NCBI GenBank assembly: GCA_013003555.1
Contig: JABDIV010000013.1
Coordinates: forward strand, 1 to 64,000
Direction of reading: 5' to 3'
DNA: 64,000 nt
Source: Flavobacteriaceae bacterium
GTDB lineage: Bacteria > Bacteroidota > Bacteroidia > Flavobacteriales > Flavobacteriaceae
Shown here: positions 17,004 through 26,886 of the stretch, one piece after another
Position numbering within the stretch: position 1 is the first letter of the stretch
Layout of the letters: each line of letters begins with the position of its first letter
The notes under the pieces: model-generated
What the model saw: the letters and a program-made list of their open reading frames with translations, nothing else
Databases searched by the model: none
What the model was told of the DNA's origin: nothing
Position numbers and translations under genes: made by a program

Positions 17004-17561
17004 ATGAACGAGGAAGTACAATTTATTCTAGATTCGACCAAGGAAGCCATGGATCATGCCATTGAGCATTTGGAAAAGGAATTGGCCAATATCCGTGCGG
17101 GAAAGGCGAGCCCTTCTATGCTTGGAAGCGTTATGGTTGAATACTATGGCTCACAGACCCCTTTAAACCAGGTCTCAAATGTCAATACACCCGACGGAAG
17201 AACAATTACTGTTCAACCTTGGGAAAAATCAATGTTGGGTGAAATCGAACGCGCAATAATGATCGCTAATCTTGGATTTAATCCTATGAATAACGGGGAA
17301 TCAATAATCATTAATGTCCCGGCTCTGACAGAAGAACGGCGTATTCAGTTATCAAAACAAGCTAAGGCTGAAGCTGAGGAGTCTAAGGTGGGTGTGCGAA
17401 ACGCTCGCAAGGAGGCCAATAATGATCTTAAGAAACTCGATCACATCTCTGATGATCTCGAATCGAATGCCGAGATTGACATACAGGAACTAACCGATAA
17501 ATATATTGTCAAGATCGATGAAATGTTCCACATCAAGGAAAAAGAGATTATGACTGTATAG
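17004..17561 (+). CDS. frr: Ribosome-recycling factor
   Basis: The 185-aa factor splits post-termination ribosomes with EF-G. The family motifs LANIRAGKASPSML, DGRTITVQPWEKSML and ALTEERRIQLSKQAK are present. A purine-rich AGGAG occurs upstream but 18 nt from the ATG, too far to be a normal Shine-Dalgarno. The transcript ends at a hairpin directly after the stop. Confidence 0.98.
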   Translation: MNEEVQFILDSTKEAMDHAIEHLEKELANIRAGKASPSMLGSVMVEYYGSQTPLNQVSNVNTPDGRTITVQPWEKSMLGEIERAIMIANLGFNPMNNGESIIINVPALTEERRIQLSKQAKAEAEESKVGVRNARKEANNDLKKLDHISDDLESNAEIDIQELTDKYIVKIDEMFHIKEKEIMTV

Positions 17562-17567
17562 ACCCGC

Positions 17568-17590
17568 GCGGCTATTCAGTCGCTTTTTTT
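17568..17590 (+). terminator. Rho-independent terminator of pyrH-frr
   Basis: Stem GCGGCT / AGTCGC (one G-T pair), loop ATTC, then seven or more T residues. Confidence 0.85.
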
Positions 17591-17619
17591 ATTGTCTTTT
17601 TCCGCTTTACTTATTATGT

Positions 17620-18900
17620 ATGAGATACTGCTTGTTTATCGGTTTATTGATATTCGGTTTTCACATCGGAATATCCCAACAACTTTTTAATACCGTTGAA
17701 CAAGACTCGGTCAGTCGCGATAGCACACAGAATCCATTCCTGCTTCAATTTATCGGTGATGGATATTTCCCTACAAAATACTTCAATTTCGATCTTCGTT
17801 ATTTAGTCAAATTCAACCAGTATGAAGGATTTAGAACAGGATTGGGCGGTGTAACAAACCAAAATTTTTCTACGAGATACCGATTAAATGGTTATACGGT
17901 GTATGGCTTTCGTGATCATCGTTTTAAGTATAGTTTTGGTGGTGGATTCAGGATTTCACCCAAACGGAACACTTGGATCAATCTGGCCTATACAGATGAC
18001 CTTGAAGAGTCAGGTAGTTCCGGGTTTCTAACCGATAAGCGTCTCTTCCAGTTGTTCGAACCCAGACTATTGAACATCGATTTGTTTCATGCCCATATTT
18101 CAAAAACCTTAAATATTGAACACCAGATTTTTTTTAACGTCGTTGCTGAAACAGAATTTGCAGTCCGAAAAATCAAACCAACATATGACTATAGTTTTGT
18201 CTTAAACAATAGTGAGAGTTACTTCAATTATAACATCTCCACTTTTAAGATTACCGCACGATGGAGTCCCTTTAGCACATTCGACTATGTCGAAAAAAGT
18301 ATACGGGAGATAGAAACGGGATATCCGAACTTTACCTTTCAGTATACGAAGGCATTTAAAGATGTTTTTAACGGGGATCTTAATTTTTCAAAACTCGATT
18401 TACGCGTTGTTCATAATATCGATCATGTCAACTCGGCTAAGACTGAACTCACTTTGATAGGCGGCCTCGCAAATGGCGATGTGCCCCTCCAATTTGTTTA
18501 CCATGCATATCCCAATAATGTTAATAAAGAAACCATCATGAGCCGATTCTCTATTGCCGGCATCAACAGTTTTGAAACGATGTATTTTAACGAGTTCTTT
18601 TCCGATAGGTTTGCTACCCTAATTCTGAAACATAGACTGCCGCCCTTTAAAATTTCACCAAACTTCAAACCCGAATTAGTTCTGCTAACGAAAATGGCTA
18701 TTGGGACCCTCGATAATATCGGGAGGCATCAAAATGTGACTTTCGATACCCTTGAGCACGGATTTACAGAATCGGGAATCGAACTCAATAAATTACTTTT
18801 TGGTTTCGGACTCAGCTTTACTTATCGATATGGCGCTTATCATCTTCCTGATTTCGATGATAATATCGCCTTCAAATTCACATTTAATCTCAGCTTCTAA
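17620..18900 (+). CDS. Outer-membrane beta-barrel protein resembling the DUF5686 C-terminal barrel
   Basis: A 426-aa protein with a signal peptide (cleavage near residue 19, GISQ). The body alternates aromatic and polar strands and contains YEGFRTGLGG...TNQNFSTRYRLNGYTVYGFRD, a pattern typical of the barrel part of DUF5686 proteins, and ends FKFTFNLSF, a classical outer-membrane barrel terminus. DUF5686 proteins are usually about 800 aa with an N-terminal carboxypeptidase-regulatory-like domain; here the first half is absent and the signal peptide joins nearly directly to the barrel. It lies 74 bp before an RND exporter gene that has its own -7 box. Family assignment is by eye. Confidence 0.65.
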   Translation: MRYCLFIGLLIFGFHIGISQQLFNTVEQDSVSRDSTQNPFLLQFIGDGYFPTKYFNFDLRYLVKFNQYEGFRTGLGGVTNQNFSTRYRLNGYTVYGFRDHRFKYSFGGGFRISPKRNTWINLAYTDDLEESGSSGFLTDKRLFQLFEPRLLNIDLFHAHISKTLNIEHQIFFNVVAETEFAVRKIKPTYDYSFVLNNSESYFNYNISTFKITARWSPFSTFDYVEKSIREIETGYPNFTFQYTKAFKDVFNGDLNFSKLDLRVVHNIDHVNSAKTELTLIGGLANGDVPLQFVYHAYPNNVNKETIMSRFSIAGINSFETMYFNEFFSDRFATLILKHRLPPFKISPNFKPELVLLTKMAIGTLDNIGRHQNVTFDTLEHGFTESGIELNKLLFGFGLSFTYRYGAYHLPDFDDNIAFKFTFNLSF

Positions 18901-18946
18901 ATTCCAAATAAATAGGCCATTAGCTCACAGATCATGAGGATTTTAG

Positions 18947-18954
18947 TACCTTTG
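18947..18954 (+). promoter_or_regulatory. -7 box for the MMPL exporter gene
   Basis: TACCTTTG matches TAnnTTTG and lies 19 bp before the ATG. Confidence 0.5.
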
Positions 18955-18973
18955 CGCTCACTATAAAAGAGCC

Positions 18974-21367
18974 ATGAACAAACTCTTCTCGGTTGGATTT
19001 TGGGAGACCATCGCTCGATTGATCCTGAGAAACCGCATTATCATCATTCTGCTTTTAATCGTTGCCACTCTGGCGATGACATCGCAATGGGACAAAATGC
19101 GATTTACCTATACTGAGGCCAATTTATTACCTGACGAGCATCCGGTAAATATCGAGTACAATCGTTTTTTAGAAACCTTTGGTGAAGAGGGTAACTTGAT
19201 TGTTCTCGGGGTAAGGGATAGTTCACTTTTTACTGTCGAAAATTTTAATGCCTGGAATCGTTTTTCAAGTGATTTTTTAGAGTTCGAGGAAGTAGAAACC
19301 GTTATTTCGATCAATAAACTTCAGCGATTGGTCAAAAACGAAACCAGTCAGCGATTTGATCTTAAACCGATTATTGCTGATTCGATAAGAACCAAAGACG
19401 AATTGAACGCCTTAACCGAAGCTCTAAGATCAGAATATCCCTTTTATCAGGACTTTCTTTATAATTCGGAATCAGGAACCGTTAGAACCGCCATTTATCT
19501 CAGGAAAGATCTCGTTAATACTTCGAAACGAAAGGATTTTATCCTTGGAGCATTTAGTCAAAAGGTAGTGTCTTTCGAAAAGTCAAGCGGACTCGATGTG
19601 CGGGTTTCGGGAATGCCGTATATAAGAACTTTAAATTCTCAACTTATCATCAGTGAAATCGGTAAGTTTATAACCGCAGCTTTATTGGTTACTTCACTGA
19701 TCTTTTTCTTCTTTTTCAGATCGTTTCGCGCCACCTTCATTTCTATTTTTGTTGTGATCATTGGTGTCATGTGGACTTTTGGCATATTGGGCTGGTTTGA
19801 GTACGAAATAACGGTTTTAACGGCTCTTATTCCACCACTGATTATCGTGATCGGGATTCCCAATTGTATTTTTCTGATTAATAAATACCAGCATGAGGTG
19901 CGCAAACACGGCAACATGGCCAAGTCTCTGCAACGGGTAATAACCAAGATTGGTAATGCTACATTAATGACCAATGTTACAACCGCTTCGGGATTTGCGA
20001 CTTTTATATTTACCAAAAGTACGTTGCTACAGGAATTCGGTACCGTAGCCTCTTTGAGTATAATTGCCATTTTTATTCTTTGCTTGTTAATTATCCCCAT
20101 CATATACAGCTTTATGCCCATGCCGAAGGATAAGCACCTTGAGCATTTGAATAAGCGATGGATCAATAGTTTTGTTGATTGGACGGAACATGTTGTTAAG
20201 CATAGGAAGATCACTATTTATGTTACCTCCTTAATCCTTTTGATTACCAGTATCATCGGTATTTATCAAATTAGGGTATCGGGATCCTTGATTGAGGACA
20301 TGCCAAAGAAAGCCGCATTTTTTGAAGATATACGATTCTACGAAACAGAGTTTGACGGCATTATGCCTCTGGAGATCATGGTTGACACCAAACGTAAAAA
20401 AGGGGTTATGAAACTTGCCACTTTAAAACGTATGAATAAACTTGAAGAAGAGATCGCCGATATCGAATTCCTTTCAAGACCCATATCGGTCGTGAGTCTT
20501 ATAAAATATTCAAAACAGGCCTATTATAATGGTAATCCCAAGTATTATCAGTTGCCGACAGCACAGGAGAACAATTTCATTTTGTCATATGCCAGGCAAT
20601 CATCGTCGGATGTTGATCTCCTTCGAAATTTTGTTGACAGCACCGGGCAATATGCACGGATCACAACCTTCATGCAGGATATAGAGATCGAAGAGATGGA
20701 AGGCATTGAAGACCAGTTACGTAAAACGATTTCAAAAGTTTTTCCAGAAAACAATTATGATGTGTCTTTAACAGGAAAGGCCTATCTCTTTCAAAAAGGA
20801 ACACGATACCTGGTTCGAAATTTGATCCTTTCTTTATCCCTTGCCATTATTCTTATTTCCTTATTCATGGCCTATATGTTTCGGTCGTTTCGTATGATTG
20901 TTGTTTCGTTAGTGCCAAACATTCTTCCCCTTTTAGTTACGGCCGGTCTTATGGGTTATCTTGGCGTACCTATAAAACCTTCTACTATTTTAGTCTTTAG
21001 TATTGCATTTGGCATTTCGGTTGACGATACCATTCATTTCCTGGCCAAATACCGTCAGGAATTACGTGCCAACCACTGGAAGATCAGGAAATCGGTCTAT
21101 GCCGCACTCAGGGAAACAGGGGTGAGTATGTTTTACACCTCCATTGTATTGTTTTTTGGATTTTCGGTTTTTATTATTTCAGATTTTGGTGGTACTGTTG
21201 CTCTTGGCGCATTGGTTTCGACGACCTTGTTGTTTGCCATGTTAGCAAACCTCATTTTATTACCTTCACTTCTTTTATCGCTTGAAAGAAGCATCGCAAA
21301 CAAAGAGGTTCTCAAAGAACCTAACTTCAGAATAATTCCCGAAGAAGACCTAAACAACGATAAATAA
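18974..21367 (+). CDS. RND superfamily exporter (MMPL/HpnN-like)
   Basis: A 797-aa inner-membrane protein with the duplicated RND layout: TM1 (about 20-38), a periplasmic loop, a bundle of five TMs (about 225-385), TM7 (about 420-440), a second loop and a final five-TM bundle (about 615-775). The second bundle has the family motif FGISVDDTIHFLAKYR, with acidic residues likely for proton relay. Lipid or hopanoid-like cargo is typical for this subgroup, unlike the HAE1 drug pump in the efflux operon near 50 kb; the substrate here cannot be assigned. Confidence 0.88.
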   Translation: MNKLFSVGFWETIARLILRNRIIIILLLIVATLAMTSQWDKMRFTYTEANLLPDEHPVNIEYNRFLETFGEEGNLIVLGVRDSSLFTVENFNAWNRFSSDFLEFEEVETVISINKLQRLVKNETSQRFDLKPIIADSIRTKDELNALTEALRSEYPFYQDFLYNSESGTVRTAIYLRKDLVNTSKRKDFILGAFSQKVVSFEKSSGLDVRVSGMPYIRTLNSQLIISEIGKFITAALLVTSLIFFFFFRSFRATFISIFVVIIGVMWTFGILGWFEYEITVLTALIPPLIIVIGIPNCIFLINKYQHEVRKHGNMAKSLQRVITKIGNATLMTNVTTASGFATFIFTKSTLLQEFGTVASLSIIAIFILCLLIIPIIYSFMPMPKDKHLEHLNKRWINSFVDWTEHVVKHRKITIYVTSLILLITSIIGIYQIRVSGSLIEDMPKKAAFFEDIRFYETEFDGIMPLEIMVDTKRKKGVMKLATLKRMNKLEEEIADIEFLSRPISVVSLIKYSKQAYYNGNPKYYQLPTAQENNFILSYARQSSSDVDLLRNFVDSTGQYARITTFMQDIEIEEMEGIEDQLRKTISKVFPENNYDVSLTGKAYLFQKGTRYLVRNLILSLSLAIILISLFMAYMFRSFRMIVVSLVPNILPLLVTAGLMGYLGVPIKPSTILVFSIAFGISVDDTIHFLAKYRQELRANHWKIRKSVYAALRETGVSMFYTSIVLFFGFSVFIISDFGGTVALGALVSTTLLFAMLANLILLPSLLLSLERSIANKEVLKEPNFRIIPEEDLNNDK

Positions 21368-21382
21368 TATTGGCGAATGCCT

Positions 21383-21390
21383 TATATTTG
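21383..21390 (+). promoter_or_regulatory. -7 box for asnS
   Basis: TATATTTG matches TAnnTTTG, 20 bp before the ATG. Confidence 0.6.
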
Positions 21391-21410
21391 CAGCCTAATT
21401 CGTCACAATA

Positions 21411-22844
21411 ATGAAGGTAAATAGTGTTGAAGAATTATTGAATCATCCGTCGAATCAAATCGATGTTGAGCTGAAAGGTTGGGTTCGGACATTTCGGGCG
21501 AATCGCTTTATCGCTTTGAATGATGGCTCAACCATTAACAATATTCAATGCGTGGTTGATTTTGAAAGTACTGATGAGATGCTTCTTAAACGCATAACAA
21601 CCGGGGCTGCAGTCCATATCAAAGGATTGCTGGTAGAGAGTCAGGGGCGCGGACAAACTGTTGAAGTACAGGTTAAGTCGATTGAAATCCTGGGTGATTC
21701 AGATCCCGAGGCTTTTCCCATTCAACCTAAAAAGCATTCATTTGAGTTCCTTCGTGAAAATGCCCATTTAAGAACAAGGACGAATACCTTCAGTGCCGTA
21801 ATGCGTCTCAGGTCATCGCTCGCCTTTGCCATTCATGATTATTTCAATCGAAACGGGTATTACTATATGCATACTCCCATAATAACCGGCAGTGATGCAG
21901 AGGGTGCGGGTGAAATGTTTCGGGTTACAACATTAGACCCAAAAAATCCTCCGTTAACTAATGAAGGCGAAGTAGATTATACACAAGATTTCTTTGGAAA
22001 GGAAAGCAACCTTACTGTTTCCGGGCAATTAGAAGCAGAAACCTATGCGTTGTCATTGGGCAAGGTTTATACCTTTGGGCCTACTTTCCGTGCAGAGAAT
22101 TCAAATACCTCGAGGCATCTGGCTGAATTCTGGATGATCGAACCCGAAGTAGCCTTTATGGATCTTGCCGGGAATATGGATTTGGCCGAGGATTTTCTCC
22201 GTTATATTATTCAGTATGTACTTGACAACAATGCTGATGATCTCGCTTTTTTGGAAAATCGGCTTATCCAGGAAGATAAGTCCAAACCACAAGCCGAACG
22301 CAGCAGCATGACGCTTTCCGACAAATTACGGTTTATCATTGATAATCAATTTGTTCGTGTCACCTATACTGAAGCCATCGATATTTTGCGGAATTCCAAA
22401 CCGAATAAGAAGAAGAAATTTAAATACCCAATTAACGATTGGGGCGCTGATCTTCAAAGTGAGCACGAACGTTACCTGGTTGAAAAGCATTTTGAAAGCC
22501 CGGTCATTCTTTTTGATTATCCCGCCGATATTAAGGCATTTTATATGCGATTGAATGAAGATGGAAAAACCGTCCGTGCCATGGATATTTTATTTCCTGG
22601 TATTGGAGAAATCGTTGGCGGAAGTCAGCGGGAAGAACGTTTGGAGGTTTTAAAAGAAAAGATGGCTGCATTGGACATTCCAGAGGATGAACTCTGGTGG
22701 TATCTCGATCTAAGACGTTATGGAACTGCGATTCATTCGGGCTTTGGTCTGGGCTTTGAAAGGCTGGTCATGTTTGTAACGGGAATGAACAATATACGTG
22801 ATGTCATTCCGTTTCCAAGGACACCTCAGAACGCTGAATTTTAG
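21411..22844 (+). CDS. asnS: Asparagine--tRNA ligase
   Basis: A 477-aa class IIb synthetase. An OB-fold anticodon-binding domain comes first (about 15-105), then the catalytic core: motif 2 [20 protein letters not shown] and motif 3 [15 protein letters not shown]. The C-terminus [15 protein letters not shown] is typical of bacterial AsnRS rather than AspRS (aspS is present separately near 53 kb). Its presence implies direct Asn-tRNA charging. It precedes rpoN by 91 bp. Confidence 0.97.
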   Translation: MKVNSVEELLNHPSNQIDVELKGWVRTFRANRFIALNDGSTINNIQCVVDFESTDEMLLKRITTGAAVHIKGLLVESQGRGQTVEVQVKSIEILGDSDPEAFPIQPKKHSFEFLRENAHLRTRTNTFSAVMRLRSSLAFAIHDYFNRNGYYYMHTPIITGSDAEGAGEMFRVTTLDPKNPPLTNEGEVDYTQDFFGKESNLTVSGQLEAETYALSLGKVYTFGPTFRAENSNTSRHLAEFWMIEPEVAFMDLAGNMDLAEDFLRYIIQYVLDNNADDLAFLENRLIQEDKSKPQAERSSMTLSDKLRFIIDNQFVRVTYTEAIDILRNSKPNKKKKFKYPINDWGADLQSEHERYLVEKHFESPVILFDYPADIKAFYMRLNEDGKTVRAMDILFPGIGEIVGGSQREERLEVLKEKMAALDIPEDELWWYLDLRRYGTAIHSGFGLGFERLVMFVTGMNNIRDVIPFPRTPQNAEF

Positions 22845-22935
22845 GAAATTATTCGTTGATCGTCGAAACATTCATAGATCATCACGCCATCCAGATTGTT
22901 TTTTTTATTTTTACCTGAAACCGGATTAAGAGCAT

Positions 22936-24387
22936 ATGCTTAAGCAGTATTTACAATTTAAATTATCACAAAAGCTCTCTCCTCAGCAAATCCAACTGAT
23001 GAAGCTTATACAATTGCCTACATTGGCTTTTGAACAGCGGATCAAGCAGGAACTCGAGGAAAATCCGGCTTTGGAAAGCGGGAAGGAAAAAACCGATGAA
23101 GATGAATTCGACGATTTCGGTGAGGATTATGATGATTCAGATGCGATTAGTGCGGAAGATATCAATGTGGACGAATATCTAAGTGATGATGAGATACCCG
23201 ACTATCGAACGCAAGCTAATAATTACAGCTCTGATGAGGATGAGAAAAGTATTCCATACGCTTCAGGTATTTCCTTTACACAGTATCTGCTTGATCAATT
23301 GCATACATTCAGACTCGATGAGGAAGAACAGCTTGTCGCCGAATTTCTTGTTGGCAGCGTAGATGAGTCCGGCTATATCAGACGTTCATTAAGCGACATT
23401 CTAGATGACCTTGCCTTTACACAAAATATATATACCACAGAGGAAAAAATAGAGGAAGTCCTCAAAATCGTCCATCAGTTAGACCCGGCTGGCGTAGGCT
23501 CACGTGACCTGCAGGAATGCCTGCTTATACAGTTAGAACGCAAAACCCACACCGAGGTCAATGAATTAGCAATTGCTATCATCGATAAGGCCTTCGAACA
23601 ATTCACCAAGAAACATTACAAAAAACTTCTTCAAAAGTTCGATATTTCGGAAGACGAACTTAAAGGTGCAATTACTGAGATAGAACGTCTGAATCCAAAG
23701 CCAGGAAGCTCCTATTCGGGTAATAACCGACTCGTTGAGCATGTCGTCCCAGATTTCACCATAAAAATCGTCGACGGTGAACTAGAGCTTACCCTTAATG
23801 GCCGAAATGCTCCCGATTTACATGTTTCAAGAGAATATAGCGACATGCTTAAGGGATATAAGGCCTCGAAGGAGAAATCGAAATCCCAAAAAGATGCTGT
23901 CTTATTTATCAAACAGAAACTGGATGCCGCAAAGTGGTTCATCGAGGCTATTAAGCAACGACAACAGACGCTTTTTGTGACAATGAGTGCTATTATGCAT
24001 TATCAAAAGGAATATTTTCTTACAGGTGATGAGCGGAAATTAAAACCGATGATTCTCAAGGATATTGCTGATGAGATTGAAATGGACGTGTCGACTGTAT
24101 CTCGGGTTGCTAATAGTAAATATGTTGATACACCTTATGGTACCAAGCTGATTAAAGAATTCTTTAGCGAATCGATGAAAAACGTTCAGGGTGAAGATGT
24201 ATCGACGAGGGAAATCAAGAAGATTTTAGAGACTGTTATTGAAGACGAAGACAAGCGAAAACCACTTACCGATGAGAAGCTTGCTCAGATTTTAAAGGAG
24301 AAAGGCTATCCGATTGCTCGCAGAACAGTGGCCAAGTACAGAGAACAACTTGATATTTCAGTTGCGCGTTTACGAAAACAGATCTAG
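22936..24387 (+). CDS. rpoN: RNA polymerase sigma-54 factor
   Basis: A 483-aa sigma-54. Region I (QKLSPQQIQLMKLIQLPTLAF, then QELEENPALE) is followed by a very acidic region II (about 50-100, many Asp/Glu), the core-binding domain, and the DNA-binding domain with the RpoN box ARRTVAKYRE at residues 461-470. Transcription from it needs an AAA+ activator; none is encoded in this window. The next gene starts two bases after its stop, so the two are probably cotranscribed. Confidence 0.97.
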   Translation: MLKQYLQFKLSQKLSPQQIQLMKLIQLPTLAFEQRIKQELEENPALESGKEKTDEDEFDDFGEDYDDSDAISAEDINVDEYLSDDEIPDYRTQANNYSSDEDEKSIPYASGISFTQYLLDQLHTFRLDEEEQLVAEFLVGSVDESGYIRRSLSDILDDLAFTQNIYTTEEKIEEVLKIVHQLDPAGVGSRDLQECLLIQLERKTHTEVNELAIAIIDKAFEQFTKKHYKKLLQKFDISEDELKGAITEIERLNPKPGSSYSGNNRLVEHVVPDFTIKIVDGELELTLNGRNAPDLHVSREYSDMLKGYKASKEKSKSQKDAVLFIKQKLDAAKWFIEAIKQRQQTLFVTMSAIMHYQKEYFLTGDERKLKPMILKDIADEIEMDVSTVSRVANSKYVDTPYGTKLIKEFFSESMKNVQGEDVSTREIKKILETVIEDEDKRKPLTDEKLAQILKEKGYPIARRTVAKYREQLDISVARLRKQI

Positions 24388-24389
24388 GG

Positions 24390-24995
24390 GTGAACTTTAT
24401 TTTAAAAAGCATATCCTACCTATTTCACCCTTTGATCATGCCTCTTGTTGGTGTGATTTTCTATTTTTCCAAATCCCCGAGATTCATTCCGCAGCCCATT
24501 ATTAAGGCAAAGATCTTCGCCTTGGTACTGCTTACTATTTTGTTGCCGATATTGTTATTCTTCCTGCTGAAATCCTTGAAAAAAATCAGCTCAATCCATT
24601 TGGGATCAACCGAAGAACGCCGCATTCCTTTAGCCATCTATTGCGGTATCATCGGATTGGTTTTAATGCGCGTTTTACCGAGTAACGAGCTTATTGAACC
24701 TCATTTTTTCATGGTTGGTGTTTTAGGATCGACCTTGTCGTGCCTTATTCTTGCCATCCTTAACTTCAAAGCCAGCATTCACATGTTAGCCGTTGGCGGT
24801 GTACTCATGTTTTTCATCGCTTTGAGCATTCACTTCCACATCAACATTAATGGATCTATTGCTCTTATTTTTATAATAACGGGGGCGTTAGCAACATCCC
24901 GGGTCCATATGAGGGCTCATAACGCATTAGAATTAGCTGTGGGATTTATTATTGGGGTAGTCCCGCAATTTATTGTACTCAGTTACTGGTTATAG
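24390..24995 (+). CDS. PAP2-like integral membrane protein
   Basis: A 201-aa protein with about six TM helices and a GTG start two bases after the rpoN stop. The distal half contains KASIHM and later SRVHMRAHNALELAVGFIIG, which resembles the SR-x5-H motif region of the PAP2 phosphatase superfamily in reduced form. Catalytic activity is uncertain because the first phosphatase motif (Kx6RP) is not evident. Its 3' end overlaps the convergent porT gene by six bases. The rpoN - membrane protein - porT order is, to my recollection, frequent in Flavobacteriia. Confidence 0.7.
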   Translation: MNFILKSISYLFHPLIMPLVGVIFYFSKSPRFIPQPIIKAKIFALVLLTILLPILLFFLLKSLKKISSIHLGSTEERRIPLAIYCGIIGLVLMRVLPSNELIEPHFFMVGVLGSTLSCLILAILNFKASIHMLAVGGVLMFFIALSIHFHININGSIALIFIITGALATSRVHMRAHNALELAVGFIIGVVPQFIVLSYWL

Positions 24996-25712
24996 AATAT
25001 ATAACATTAAGCCTAATTTAATAAATGACATGTCGATGACCTGGTTATTCAGTCTGGATTCATCCTTGAAAATATGGTTTAGCATATAATACAGATGAAT
25101 ATTGAATTTATCATAGCCGGCAGTTAAAGTGAGTCCATAAGCAACCTTATTAAAATCATCGATGTTTTTGAGTTTAAAATCCTTTGGTTCACCACGGTAT
25201 TTAATCGATGACGACAAGACATATCCAAATTTAAAGCCTGCATAAACCCGCCAAAATTTATAGTTGGTTGCTGTAGAGCTTCGCCAACGAAATTCAAATG
25301 GTAGTTCAACCAGATGCAGGGAGAATTTGTTCTTTGAAAATGTGCCGTCCTCTGCGATTGTGTATGAATAATCATTTTGTCCGGTATCCTGGATCAACAG
25401 GTTATGATTTACCGAGTTAGCCGAATAACCGATTCCTATGCCGACACCGAAATTCCTGCTTTCATTCAACGGAAAATCCCTAATAAACCCAAAGTGGAAA
25501 CCACTTGAAAAACCGGTTTGCGCAATTTCATCAGCTATGTTATTTAGCAGATTGTATGTAATTCCTACATAAAATTGGTCTTCCCGATATTTTGTATCTA
25601 TCTGATCGTCGGTCGTTTCCCCTTGACTCTGGCTAAAAATTATAATTGGCAATAAACACAGCAGGAAAGAAATAAAAACTGACTTACCGGGTGGATATGT
25701 TATTAGATTCAT
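24990..25712 (-). CDS. porT: PorT family protein, type IX secretion system accessory outer-membrane barrel
   Basis: A 240-aa protein with an N-terminal hydrophobic signal (cleavage around residue 28, IIFSQ) and an eight-strand-like outer-membrane barrel ending LGLMLYIL. The pattern GSGFHFGF...GVGIGIGYSANSVNHN and LVELPFEFRWRSS is typical of Bacteroidota PorT/OMP_b-brl_2 proteins. PorT is needed for T9SS function in Porphyromonas and Flavobacterium. The window also contains a T9SS cargo gene (59.8-62.6 kb). A terminator separates it from the upstream exbD genes, so it has its own promoter. Generic PorT-family barrels outside T9SS are the alternative; the conserved location beside rpoN favours true PorT. 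Confidence 0.8.
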   Translation of the reverse strand: MNLITYPPGKSVFISFLLCLLPIIIFSQSQGETTDDQIDTKYREDQFYVGITYNLLNNIADEIAQTGFSSGFHFGFIRDFPLNESRNFGVGIGIGYSANSVNHNLLIQDTGQNDYSYTIAEDGTFSKNKFSLHLVELPFEFRWRSSTATNYKFWRVYAGFKFGYVLSSSIKYRGEPKDFKLKNIDDFNKVAYGLTLTAGYDKFNIHLYYMLNHIFKDESRLNNQVIDMSFIKLGLMLYIL

Positions 25713-25718
25713 AACGCT

Positions 25719-25750
25719 AAAAAAAAAGCATCCTTCGAAAGGATGCTTTA
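25719..25750 (-). terminator. Rho-independent terminator of the exbB-exbD operon
   Basis: On the minus strand, stem AAGCATCCTTTC/GAAGGATGCTT (near-perfect) is followed by eight T residues (plus-strand A-run 25719-25727). Confidence 0.9.
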
Positions 25751-25772
25751 TATACTTACAAATTAAGATTAT

Positions 25773-26252
25773 TTATTTTAAGTTGGTCAACGCATCACCC
25801 TTGCCGGTGGTATAATTGATTTTTAGAGCGTTCACCTTTCTAAGCTCTTGCTTTATATCCCCTACGATTCCCATATTAGCATCCTTATCAACTTTCAATG
25901 AGATCGTTAAAAATGGAATCAGCTCTTCACGTAACGCAGCACGTTCCGAATTTACAAATGCTATAATCTCGTTTACATCGGCAAATTTATCATTCAACTG
26001 AATTCTAGCCTCTGTACCGAACTTTTCATAGCCTTTACTGGGCTTACCAGCGTAAATATAACTTATGGGATTCTTCTTATCAAGTTTTTCAATCTGATCT
26101 GCAACAGGAAGGCTGTTCTGGATCATAAGCGTGTTTTCCCGCATGACCGTAGCCACCATAAAGAAGAATAACAACATAAATACAATATCCGGTAATGAGG
26201 CCGTAGAAATAGCAGGTAAAGCGCCGCTTTTTTTCTTTTTAAATTTCGACAT
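25773..26252 (-). CDS. Biopolymer transport protein ExbD/TolR family (159 aa)
   Basis: A single-TM protein with a basic N-terminus (MSKFKKKKSG), the conserved TM aspartate in SLPDIVFMLLFFFMV (Asp22) and a periplasmic domain. With ExbB it forms a proton-driven motor that energises outer-membrane transport. It is the last gene of a four-gene operon (exbB, 150-aa membrane protein, exbD, exbD) and is followed by a strong terminator. Confidence 0.93.
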   Translation of the reverse strand: MSKFKKKKSGALPAISTASLPDIVFMLLFFFMVATVMRENTLMIQNSLPVADQIEKLDKKNPISYIYAGKPSKGYEKFGTEARIQLNDKFADVNEIIAFVNSERAALREELIPFLTISLKVDKDANMGIVGDIKQELRKVNALKINYTTGKGDALTNLK

Positions 26253-26274
26253 GGTCTTTTTTTTAATTTAAAAT

Positions 26275-26880
26275 TTACTGAACCTCCGACAACTTCTGAG
26301 GGAATTCAAGCTTTATCTGATCGATTACTTCCTTCAGTTTGGTCTTGTTACCTGTAAATCGTGCATCCTTATAACTCGTTTGCATTTCTACGAAATTCAT
26401 ATCCCTGAATCCTTTCTGAGAACCTATTTCAAGAGCGCGTCGGTTACGTAAAACATTATACGCTGCCACCAGTTCATTCTGAACCGATATATAAGCTGCA
26501 TAAGAGGTTTCCCGTTCGTTCTTCAATGAAATAATCGCTTTGTCAGGATTATCCGAAGATCTAGGATCTTTCTTGCCTTTACAAAAAGTGCAAGAGCCGT
26601 CACCATTATTATCAAGGAATTCAACGGCCGCAGCACGCAGATCTTTGACTTCCATCAAATCATCCTCAACAAGCAATTGGTCTTTACCATTCAATAGTAC
26701 TGTAAAAATATTCTTCTGTTTGATGATCACATCTTCTTCAGACTCTTCCATAGGAGGAAGTTTTCGGTTAATCCCCGAATCCTTCTCAATGGTCGTTGTA
26801 ACCAGGAAGAATATTAACAGTAGGAATGCAATGTCGGCCATCGAGCCAGCATTAACTTCCGGTGCTGATCGCTTTGCCAT
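26275..26880 (-). CDS. Biopolymer transport protein ExbD/TolR family with CxxC insertion (201 aa)
   Basis: The TM segment carries the functional Asp16 in GSMADIAFLLLIFFLVTTT. The periplasmic part is longer than in E. coli ExbD (about 140 aa) and includes a Cys pair, CTFCKGKKD (Cys97, Cys100), in an Asp/Asn/Gly-rich loop beginning NNGDGS. Similar insertions are known in Bacteroidetes ExbD proteins. The next ExbD gene is only 22 bp downstream, so both may be built into one motor or be alternative partners for ExbB. Confidence 0.92.
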   Translation of the reverse strand: MAKRSAPEVNAGSMADIAFLLLIFFLVTTTIEKDSGINRKLPPMEESEEDVIIKQKNIFTVLLNGKDQLLVEDDLMEVKDLRAAAVEFLDNNGDGSCTFCKGKKDPRSSDNPDKAIISLKNERETSYAAYISVQNELVAAYNVLRNRRALEIGSQKGFRDMNFVEMQTSYKDARFTGNKTKLKEVIDQIKLEFPQKLSEVQ

Positions 26881-26886
26881 AATTAA

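Noticed and set aside
19639-20214. A 191-codon minus-strand ORF inside the RND/MMPL exporter gene.
   Set aside because: It is the antisense frame of strongly conserved TM segments; low-complexity hydrophobic composition is expected there.
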